From NCBI GenBank assembly GCA_003538495.1, contig DPSD01000119.1:1-5856 (forward strand): a stretch of 5,856 bases of DNA, written 5' to 3'. The notes beneath the pieces were generated by a model. It made no database searches and had not been told where the DNA came from. It saw only the letters and a list, made by a program, of their open reading frames with translations. Both the position numbers and the translations under genes were made by a program. Source of the DNA: Accumulibacter sp. (lineage in GTDB: Bacteria > Pseudomonadota > Gammaproteobacteria > Burkholderiales > Rhodocyclaceae). Shown in pieces: positions 1-5,484 of this stretch. How positions within the stretch are numbered: the first letter of the stretch is position 1; every line of letters starts with the position of its first letter.

Positions 1-29
1 CCCCCACCCCCCCCCCCGCGAGGGGGGAG

Positions 30-41
30 GGGTGATCACCC
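30..41. repeat. Perfect 12-bp palindrome GGGTGATCACCC
   Basis: Bases 30-41 read GGGTGATCACCC, identical to their own reverse complement. The palindrome directly follows the C-run/G-run segment, in which C7-10 and C12-17 could pair with G29-32 and G22-27 around a GCGA loop. It could be an operator half of something off the left edge, part of a terminator-like structure, or chance next to low-complexity sequence. No partner copy is visible in the window. Confidence 0.4.
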
Positions 42-238
42 ATGCCAACGCCTCTCCATCGAACAAAGTACTTCGACCAACACTTTGATTCGCACCCCGA
101 GAACTCGATCCCGTTTTCCTACATCGGTGACGATAACCAGCCGTGGCTCGGAAGGCTCCTATACTATACTCTGGATGCTGGAGTTGGATTTCCTATCCTT
201 CGGCGACCCAAGCGAGTAGACAGCCACAGGGTCTTCAG

Positions 239-255
239 TGTCGGGATTCTTTACA
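239..255. promoter_or_regulatory. Possible enhancer-binding-protein site (imperfect dyad TGT-N3-GATTC-N3-ACA)
   Basis: The 17 bases TGTCGGGATTCTTTACA form an imperfect dyad: TGT at the left mirrors ACA at the right, and GA/TC flank the central T. The centre is at 247, about 122 bp upstream of the start site predicted from the sigma-54 promoter at 343-357. That lies in the usual range for upstream activator sites of sigma-54 enhancer-binding proteins. In betaproteobacteria with the PEP-CTERM/exosortase system, the response regulator PrsR acts with RpoN at such genes, so PrsR is the obvious candidate. Assigning this site to PrsR is inference: I have no verified consensus to compare it with, and only one good copy is visible. 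Confidence 0.3.
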
Positions 256-342
256 CCTGCGGCCTGGCTAGGGGAAATTACCTCTCCACGGAAGGTGCGA
301 AAATAGAATAACAAGAACAACATAATTACGTTTGTAAAATTC

Positions 343-357
343 TGGCACGAAAATTGC
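343..357 (+). promoter_or_regulatory. Sigma-54 (RpoN) promoter, -24/-12 type
   Basis: TGGCACGAAAATTGC matches the RpoN consensus TGGCAC-N5-TTGC at every consensus position. GG at 344-345 and GC at 356-357 have the required 10-base spacing. If C357 is -12, transcription starts near base 369, giving a 5' leader of about 32 bases before the ATG at 401. The flanking sequence is AT-rich upstream, and there is no competing good sigma-70 promoter. Sigma-54 promoters need an ATP-hydrolysing enhancer-binding protein, so the downstream gene should be tightly regulated. RpoN control of PEP-CTERM genes is known in floc-forming betaproteobacteria, which fits the product seen here. Confidence 0.88.
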
Positions 358-385
358 TTCAGACGAAACGACGGTACGATTGAAC

Positions 386-391
386 GAAAGG
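386..391 (+). promoter_or_regulatory. Ribosome binding site that selects the ATG at 401
   Basis: GAAAGG lies nine bases upstream of the ATG at 401, a good Shine-Dalgarno position. A longer reading from TTG at 380 would place this site inside the coding sequence. It would also add seven charged or polar residues in front of a normal signal peptide. The ATG at 401 is therefore the better start. Confidence 0.7.
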
Positions 392-400
392 TCAAGAACG

Positions 401-1105
401 ATGAAAAGCATCCTGACTCGGTGGATTTCTGCGCTTGGGTTGGCAATTTCGGCGGTACTCGGGATGTCGGGCACCGCATCGGCCGCTCTTCTGACCATCA
501 CTATCGCCCCAATTGCTCTCACTGACGTTGGCGCCTGCAAAGGACCCGATCTTGCCCCCTCTGCTGGCTCGGCGGTACCAGATTTCAGCGGAAACTGCTG
601 GGACCTTGGGATTTATCCGAAGGACCCTGGGGCCGATCAGATAAGCCTCACGGGCGATACGTACACTGCCGACCACCTGGCGTTGCCCCCTTCGTTTACT
701 CCGCTCACCTTCACCTTCATTCCGGGACATACCGGTGGCGGCTCGGCAGGTCCGGACACCGGGAACTGTTCGGATGGCGTTCTCAACCCCTTCAGTCTGG
801 ACCGCGCCATCACGATCAATGGTGTTTCGGGAACGCTTACGCAATCGGGCTCCTTGAAGGTGGGGTGGTGCTTTGACACGCTCAATATTTCCCTGGGTAC
901 GGCTAGCATTGATGTGCCCCAAATCGGTATCGTGACGATCTCGGTGGGTGGAGTCGTAGATCTGGAGGCCGATCTCGATCCGGAAGGCGATCTGCCCGTG
1001 ACTGCAAGTATTTCGCCTTCTGCGGAGGTTTCGCTGCCCTCGACACTTGCCCTTGCCTTGATCGGCATCGCTGGCCTCACACGAAGCCGCCGTCGCGCCG
1101 CCTAG
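401..1105 (+). CDS. Secreted PEP-CTERM-like (exosortase-sorted) protein, 234 aa
   Basis: The protein is predicted to be exported and then processed by an exosortase, the membrane enzyme that handles PEP-CTERM proteins in exopolysaccharide-producing Gram-negative bacteria. Residues 1-28 form a Sec signal peptide: MKSILTRW, a hydrophobic core, and a TASA-A cleavage site. The C-terminus has the three-part sorting signal: short motif SLPST (211-215), hydrophobic helix LALALIGIAGL (216-226), and a basic tail with RSRRR (228-232). Compared with canonical VPEPSTLAL, the first P and the E are replaced by S and L, while the second P, S, T and LAL remain. The mature part is rich in Gly, Ser, Thr and beta-prone residues and has four Cys (46, 66, 123, 157), possibly two disulphides. 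I recognise no other domain. The gene follows a sigma-54 promoter and appears monocistronic; its exosortase is not in this window. A close relative would be needed to assign a function such as floc or biofilm matrix formation. Confidence 0.85.
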   Translation: MKSILTRWISALGLAISAVLGMSGTASAALLTITIAPIALTDVGACKGPDLAPSAGSAVPDFSGNCWDLGIYPKDPGADQISLTGDTYTADHLALPPSFTPLTFTFIPGHTGGGSAGPDTGNCSDGVLNPFSLDRAITINGVSGTLTQSGSLKVGWCFDTLNISLGTASIDVPQIGIVTISVGGVVDLEADLDPEGDLPVTASISPSAEVSLPSTLALALIGIAGLTRSRRRAA

Positions 1106-1132
1106 CGCTTCATGGTCGTCGAGCGGTGGCGC
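1095..1132 (+). terminator. Bulged hairpin over the stop codon, possible terminator of the 401-1105 gene
   Basis: GCGCCGC (1095-1101) can pair with GTGGCGC (1126-1132) through seven pairs including one G-U. CGCT (1106-1109) pairs with AGCG (1122-1125), with CTAG (1102-1105) bulged and a 12-base loop. The TAG stop lies in the bulge. A T-rich stretch (about 1144-1158) follows only after some 12 bases, so this is not a classic intrinsic terminator. It may instead protect the 3' end or slow polymerase. No better terminator is visible before the next gene. Confidence 0.35.
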
Positions 1133-1247
1133 AGAAAGCCGCGTCGTTTGTTCTTGTTGCTGCAGGCAGCAGAACGTGCTCACAAGCGTCAGAATAACTT
1201 TGGCCGCTGCGAGCATGTGTCCGGTTACGGCGTGAAACCAGCCGCAT

Positions 1248-1269
1248 CTTCCTGACGACCTCGTCGAAG
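1248..1269. repeat. Interrupted dyad upstream of the MoxR gene
   Basis: CTTC (1248-1251) and GACGA (1254-1258) are mirrored by TCGTC (1261-1265) and GAAG (1266-1269), separated by a 2-base bulge on the left and CC in the centre. As RNA the loop would widen to four bases with GACG/CGTC pairing. GTGTCC (1217-1222) and GGACAC (1272-1277) could close a larger structure around it. The dyad ends 24 bases before the preferred ATG at 1294. It might be an operator or a leader hairpin for the operon, or chance; I see no sigma-70 promoter I would trust in the 188-base gap. Confidence 0.25.
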
Positions 1270-1293
1270 GTGGACACCGGAGTGACTTCCGCC

Positions 1294-2226
1294 ATGACCG
1301 ATATCACCGCTCCCCGCGCCATCGCGGCCAACCTGGCCAAGGTGTTGCATGGGCAGCACGCCAACGTGCGCAAGATCGTTTCCGCCTGGGTTGCCGGCCT
1401 GCACGTGCTGCTGGACGATTACCCCGGCACCGGCAAGACGACGCTGGCCAAGGCACTCGCCCGTTCGGTCGAGGCACTTTTTTCGCGGGTACAGTTCACC
1501 CCGGATCTGCTGCCCAGCGACATCGTCGGCGTCTCCATCTTCGACGCGAAGACACAATCCTTCCGCTTCCATGAAGGACCGGTGTTCGCCCATGTATTCC
1601 TTGCCGACGAAATCAACCGGGCTTCGCCGCGTACCCAGTCGGCACTGCTGGAAGCCATGGCCGAGGCGCAGGTGACGGTCGATGGCCAGAGGCGAGCTTT
1701 GCCTCAACCCTACTTCGTCATCGCCACGCAGAACCCGGTGGAGCAGGCCGGCACCTATCCACTGCCCGAGGCACAACTGGACCGCTTCGGCATCCGGCTC
1801 GGCCTGGGCTATGTGAGTGCCGAAGAGGAAGAGCGTCTGCTCGACTACAGCGCCGCACGGCATCCGCTTGACCAGCTCGTGCCTTGTGCTACTGTCGCCG
1901 GTCTGCTGGCGGCACGCGATGCTGCGGCCGGAATCACGGTGGCGCCGGTGTTGCGCCGGTACATCGTCACCCTGGTCCAGGCCACGCGCAGCCATCCGGC
2001 GGTTCAGATGGGCGCGAGCCCACGCGCCTCGATTGCGATTTTCCAGCTGGCCCGGGCACTGGCGCTGTTCGATGGCGCATCCTTTGTCACGCCGGACACG
2101 ATCCAGGATATCGCGCCCGACGTGCTCGCCCATCGCCTGGCGCTCGATCCGCAAGCGCGCTATTCGGGCACCACGGGTGCCGAAGTGGTACGCGACGTTC
2201 TCGGGCGGATACCCGTGCCACTCTGA
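1294..2226 (+). CDS. MoxR-family AAA+ ATPase, 310 aa
   Basis: MoxR proteins are cytoplasmic AAA+ ATPases thought to act as chaperones or remodelling factors for vWA-type partners encoded beside them. The diagnostic motifs are all present: Walker A PGTGKTT (44-50, Lys48), Walker B VFLADE (101-106) followed by INR, sensor 1 in ATQNP (Asn147), the MoxR-typical run NPVEQAGTYPLPEAQLDRF (147-165), and sensor 2 in ASPRAS (Arg244). The C-terminal helical lid runs from about 175 to 305. Length is normal for the family. I chose ATG 1294 because GGAG (1279-1282) lies 11 bases upstream. A GTG at 1270 in the same frame would add only eight residues, with a poorer site. It is the first gene of a three-gene unit; 13 bases separate its stop from the DUF58 gene. 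Family assignment is secure; the exact client is unknown. Confidence 0.95.
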   Translation: MTDITAPRAIAANLAKVLHGQHANVRKIVSAWVAGLHVLLDDYPGTGKTTLAKALARSVEALFSRVQFTPDLLPSDIVGVSIFDAKTQSFRFHEGPVFAHVFLADEINRASPRTQSALLEAMAEAQVTVDGQRRALPQPYFVIATQNPVEQAGTYPLPEAQLDRFGIRLGLGYVSAEEEERLLDYSAARHPLDQLVPCATVAGLLAARDAAAGITVAPVLRRYIVTLVQATRSHPAVQMGASPRASIAIFQLARALALFDGASFVTPDTIQDIAPDVLAHRLALDPQARYSGTTGAEVVRDVLGRIPVPL

Positions 2227-2239
2227 TTGGCGATAGGCC

Positions 2240-3586
2240 GTGGCCACGCACAAACTTGCGCTCTTCCGCTTCGTCTTCGTGGCGTCGCGCTGGCTGCGCG
2301 AGCGGCTGACACCAGCCGGACTGGTGATTGTCGCGCTCACTGCCTTTGCCGGTGCTTTTGGGCTCGACACCCAATCGAATCTTGCGCATATGCTGTTCTC
2401 CCTCGGCGCGAGCGTCGTTGCGGTCGACGCTGCCGCCGCTGTCCTTGTGCACCGTCGTGCGCCACGCTTGAGCGTGCGCCGCCATTTACCCGACTTCGTG
2501 ACGTCTGGTGAGCCAGCAAGATACCGCATCGAAGTGCAGAATGAACGTACGCAGCCAACTCGAACAGGCGGCCTCGTCGAACAGTTGCGCCAGCCCTGGC
2601 CATCGCCGACATCACTCGAGCATTTTCGGGGAGCGGCGGCAAGCAACCGCTTCGACCAGCGGATCGGCTACCCGGCGTTCCTGGAGATATTGCGACGCTT
2701 ACGCGCGATCGACGTGGAACGGATCAGTATGCCGCCGCTACTTCCAGGCCAGCGTGTCGACATCGAAGTCGCGATACGGCCAACGGCACGCGGGCTCGCC
2801 GTTTTCGAGAGTCTTGCGCTTGTCATCCCCGGTCCGCTCGGACTGGTGGAAACGCGCGTACCGGTCAACGCAGGAGAGGCCACGCTAGCGGTGCTGCCGA
2901 CGCGCCTGCCGGTGGAATTGCCGCCCGCCGCCAGCCATCGCCTGCTCCAGCCCGGTGGCATTGCGCTGGCGCAGCACGTCGGCGACGCCGAGGAGTTCCG
3001 TTGCCTGCGCGACTACCGCCCGGGCGATCCGCTGCGGACCATCCACTGGCGCAGCTTCGCACGCACTGGCAAGCCGGTGGTACGTGAATTCCAGGAGGAA
3101 TTCTTCGCGCGGCACGCGCTGCTGCTTGACACCGCTGCACCGTATCCGTTCGCACCGGCTTTCGAAACGGCAGTATCGATGGCGGCCTGGCTGGTCGCCC
3201 AAGCGCGCGACGCCGACAGCCTGCTCGACCTGATCTTTGTCGGCGAGCGTGTGCATCGCGTCACCGCCGGCCGCGGTCTCGGCGGCGCCGATGCCTTGCT
3301 GCGCCTGCTCGCCACGGTCGCGCCCACGCCACCGGCGAGTATCGATTCCCTGCTGGCTACGCTCGAACGCAACGCCGCACAAGTGTCGTCAGTCATTGCC
3401 ATCTTCCTGGCTTGGGACGAGCCCCGCCAGAACGCGGTCCGGCGCCTGCTGGCGCGCGGTGTGCGACCGGCAGTGTGGGTCGTGGAGCCGAATGGCGCGC
3501 GCTTCGCTGGTGACGATGCGGGCTTCGCTGGCATCCTGAGGCGCATCGCCGTTCCCGAAGCACCCGCCGCGACGCCGGCGACATGA
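2240..3586 (+). CDS. DUF58 domain membrane protein, 448 aa
   Basis: DUF58 proteins are membrane-anchored, have a vWA-like domain and are normally encoded beside MoxR ATPases, for which they are presumed partners. Two hydrophobic segments lie near the N-terminus (about 25-41 and 49-70), separated by a short turn. They are followed by a beta-rich stretch (about 75-225) and then the family signature YRPGDPLRTIHWRSFARTGK (259-278) and VVREF (280-284). The next strand reads HALLLDTAAPYP (292-303). At the place where a metal-binding DxSxS site would stand there is DTAAP, so classical metal-dependent adhesion-site function is unlikely. The start is GTG at 2240: the first residues and both membrane segments fit this start, although the ribosome binding site is weak, and close spacing to the MoxR stop suggests translational coupling. 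The stop overlaps the next start (ATGA, 3583-3586). The specific function is not known. Confidence 0.92.
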   Translation: MATHKLALFRFVFVASRWLRERLTPAGLVIVALTAFAGAFGLDTQSNLAHMLFSLGASVVAVDAAAAVLVHRRAPRLSVRRHLPDFVTSGEPARYRIEVQNERTQPTRTGGLVEQLRQPWPSPTSLEHFRGAAASNRFDQRIGYPAFLEILRRLRAIDVERISMPPLLPGQRVDIEVAIRPTARGLAVFESLALVIPGPLGLVETRVPVNAGEATLAVLPTRLPVELPPAASHRLLQPGGIALAQHVGDAEEFRCLRDYRPGDPLRTIHWRSFARTGKPVVREFQEEFFARHALLLDTAAPYPFAPAFETAVSMAAWLVAQARDADSLLDLIFVGERVHRVTAGRGLGGADALLRLLATVAPTPPASIDSLLATLERNAAQVSSVIAIFLAWDEPRQNAVRRLLARGVRPAVWVVEPNGARFAGDDAGFAGILRRIAVPEAPAATPAT

Positions 3587-5463
3587 CGACGCCCGCGTGG
3601 CTGCAAGCGGCCGGACTGGTTTTGTGGGGCTTCGCCACCGGCCAGGACGCGCTGGGCATTCTGCTCGCCCTTACCCGCCTACTGGCACCCGCCAGCGGCC
3701 TGCGGCTGACCCTGACAGACCGCGATTTGAACCGTGCGGTCGACCTGTCTGCACTGGCGGTCTTGCTCACCGTAGGGGGTTTTCTCCTGGCGCAGGGCTT
3801 GCCGAAAGGATTGCTGGCGGGTACCGGCTGGCTGCCCGCCGCGCTTTTCCCGCTGCTGCTGCTCGAAGCGCTGAGCGAAACGCGGCTCCGTCTGCGGCAC
3901 CTGGCGTTGACGCTGCGTCGCTCGACGCACCCGGATGCCGACCACGTAGCCAAGCTGAGCGCACCCTACCTGGCCATGACCATGCTCTCGGCAAGCGCGC
4001 TGGCCAAGCCATCGCCGTGGTTTTTCTGGGCATTGGCTACCGTCATGCTGACATGGCTTCTCCTGGCGCGGCCATCCCCTCGCGGGAAGGGGCTTGCCGC
4101 CTTCGCTCTCGCTTCGCTGCTCGCGGTTGCCGTGGGTTATGGTGCGAGTGTAGGGTTGCAGCGTGGTCAACTCGCGTTGCAGGAATGGGGCATCGATATC
4201 CTGTTCGATACCGATGCCGACCCCTACCAGAGCCAGACGCGGATCGGTGACCTCGGCCGCGTCAAGCTCTCCGACCGGATCCTCTGGCGGGTCGAGCAGG
4301 CGCCACCCGCCGTTGCTCCGCTGCTACTGCGCAGCGGCGTGTTCACCCGGTACGCGAATGGCGCCTGGGTGGCGCGGCAGGATTCTTTTGCGCCGCTGCT
4401 TGCCGCGCCGGCCAAGGGCCAGCCCTGGCTTAAGCTGCACGGACAAAGCCGCAAGGGTGTCGCAATCATCCCCGTACCCGTCGGCGCCGAACATATCGGC
4501 GCTGCGCCTGGGATCCTGCAGCGCAACGCCTATGGTGTCGTTCGAGCTGACGAAGCACCGCCGCTAGTCGACGTCGTGGTGGCCAGGGAGGCGGTTGCGG
4601 CATCAAGCAAGCCCGAGGCCGCCGACCTGTCGCTGCCGTCCGGTTTTGCCGACCTGCTGCTGCGCTTGCCTGAACTTGCGACGCTGACCAATAGAAGCGA
4701 GCGCGAACGACTGATGGGCCTGCAGGACTGGTTCGCCGGGCACTTCCGCTATACGCTGTTCCTGGGCGATGAGCAGCGCGGCGGACGCGACATCGAGCGC
4801 TTCCTGCTGACCGACCGCGCTGGCCACTGCGAGTATTTCGCAACCGCCACCGTGTTGCTGCTGCGGGCATTGGGCATTCCGGCACGCTATGTCACCGGCT
4901 ATTCTGCGCAGGAATATAGCCGACTCGAAAAGGCTTTTCTGGTGCGGCAGCGGCACGCGCACGCCTGGTCCGAGGCCTTTGTCGATGGCCAGTGGATCGA
5001 GGTCGATACGACACCATCCACCTGGCTGACGGTCGAGGAGGATGCGGCACCGTTCTGGCGACCGCTGTCGGATCTCCTGTCTTTCGCCTGGCGACGTTTC
5101 GCTGAGTTGCAGCGCGACATGGCCGCATCCGAGCACCCGGTAACCGCCTTGGCACTTGCCACGCTGCTGGCGTGGCTGACGCTGAGACGCGCCGGGCAGA
5201 TACGGAAATCCAGCGGAAAGAACTCCGGGGCTGGCGATCCGGCGAAGGTCGTACTCAGCGAGGAGATACGTTCGTTCCGGGCTCTGGAACATGAGTTTGC
5301 CGTCCTGGGGCTCGGCCGTCGTCTGAGCGAAACCCCACGCGCCTGGATTGCCCGGGTTGACCGCGAAGGCAGGTCCATTCTGGGTGCGCCTCGGATTGCC
5401 AGCGCGTGCGACCTGATCGAAGCCCTGTACCGGAATCGTTATGGTTCCGCTGCGAAACAATAA
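3583..5463 (+). CDS. tgpA: TgpA-like DUF3488/transglutaminase-like membrane protein, 626 aa
   Basis: This is a large inner-membrane protein with a papain-like transglutaminase-fold domain facing the periplasm. About six hydrophobic segments occupy residues 8-190 (roughly 8-32, 53-74, 79-96, 124-141, 145-163, 170-190). A periplasmic region follows. The catalytic triad is visible as Cys416 in AGHCEYF, His460 in RHAHAWSE, and Asp475 in WIEVDTTPS. A further membrane helix lies near 518-534, and a cytoplasmic tail (about 555-622, RALEHEFAVLGLGRRLSETP) resembles DUF4129. Length is slightly below the usual 650-670. The start ATG overlaps the DUF58 stop by four bases, so translation is coupled. In Pseudomonas aeruginosa the homologue TgpA is reported essential, but its substrate is unresolved. 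All catalytic residues are present, so the enzyme is probably active; whether it cross-links, cleaves or acylates is not shown by sequence. Confidence 0.93.
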   Translation: MTTPAWLQAAGLVLWGFATGQDALGILLALTRLLAPASGLRLTLTDRDLNRAVDLSALAVLLTVGGFLLAQGLPKGLLAGTGWLPAALFPLLLLEALSETRLRLRHLALTLRRSTHPDADHVAKLSAPYLAMTMLSASALAKPSPWFFWALATVMLTWLLLARPSPRGKGLAAFALASLLAVAVGYGASVGLQRGQLALQEWGIDILFDTDADPYQSQTRIGDLGRVKLSDRILWRVEQAPPAVAPLLLRSGVFTRYANGAWVARQDSFAPLLAAPAKGQPWLKLHGQSRKGVAIIPVPVGAEHIGAAPGILQRNAYGVVRADEAPPLVDVVVAREAVAASSKPEAADLSLPSGFADLLLRLPELATLTNRSERERLMGLQDWFAGHFRYTLFLGDEQRGGRDIERFLLTDRAGHCEYFATATVLLLRALGIPARYVTGYSAQEYSRLEKAFLVRQRHAHAWSEAFVDGQWIEVDTTPSTWLTVEEDAAPFWRPLSDLLSFAWRRFAELQRDMAASEHPVTALALATLLAWLTLRRAGQIRKSSGKNSGAGDPAKVVLSEEIRSFRALEHEFAVLGLGRRLSETPRAWIARVDREGRSILGAPRIASACDLIEALYRNRYGSAAKQ

Positions 5464-5484
5464 TGCCCTTCTTGCGGTCGCATG
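5464..5484. other. 21-base convergent intergenic gap
   Basis: This is all that separates the TAA of tgpA (5461-5463) from the minus-strand stop of the methyltransferase (complement of TCA at 5485-5487). I find no hairpin with a T run on either strand. The only dyad is TGCGA (5450-5454) with TCGCA (about 5478-5482), which has a 20-plus-base loop and no T tract. Termination may be Rho-dependent or lie inside the opposing genes. Confidence 0.5.

Larger units (their letters stand above)
1..342. other. Gene-free left flank, low-complexity edge then AT-richer upstream region
   Basis: No coding region is convincingly supported here. The first 32 bases are almost only C and then G: an 11-base C run at 7-17, then GCGA, then six G, A and four G, which could fold on itself. 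A perfect 12-bp palindrome follows at 30-41. The middle part has ordinary mixed composition, visibly less GC-rich than the operon downstream. Bases about 301-342 are AT-rich, as is typical just upstream of a regulated promoter. An 89-codon plus-strand open frame (42-311) exists, but its product is not recognised and it runs through the possible activator site at 239-255. I read the region as upstream regulatory DNA for the gene at 401, with a possible assembly artefact at the extreme edge. Confidence 0.55.

Noticed and set aside
160..170. TATACTATACT resembling two sigma-70 -10 boxes
   Set aside because: No acceptable -35 element lies 16-18 bases upstream on either strand, and the gene downstream already has a strong sigma-54 promoter.
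42..311. 89-codon plus-strand open frame with a G-rich Shine-Dalgarno-like run nine bases before its ATG
   Set aside because: The product is not recognisable. The apparent ribosome site belongs to the low-complexity edge, and the frame overlaps the possible activator site of the downstream sigma-54 promoter.
380..400. TTG at 380 as the start of the secreted protein
   Set aside because: It would place the good GAAAGG ribosome site inside the gene and add a charged tail before a normal signal peptide. It would also leave only about ten leader bases after the predicted start of transcription.
1150..1175. Hairpin GTTCT / AGAAC with inner GCTG / CAGC
   Set aside because: The arms are short with a four-base bulge and a small loop, and there is no T run on either side on either strand. 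It is too weak to call a terminator or attenuator.
1106..1255. In-frame continuation after the TAG of the PEP-CTERM-like gene (ATG 1112 to TGA 1253-1255, 47 codons)
   Set aside because: The sorting signal ends correctly at RRRAA before the TAG, as expected for this protein type. The extension has no ribosome binding site and a basic, featureless product. Read-through is not needed to explain anything.
1225..2646. 473-codon minus-strand open frame opposite the MoxR and DUF58 genes
   Set aside because: It is a shadow of GC-rich coding sequence. The product is Arg/Gly/Ala-rich with no motifs, while the plus strand encodes an unmistakable MoxR with all its catalytic motifs.
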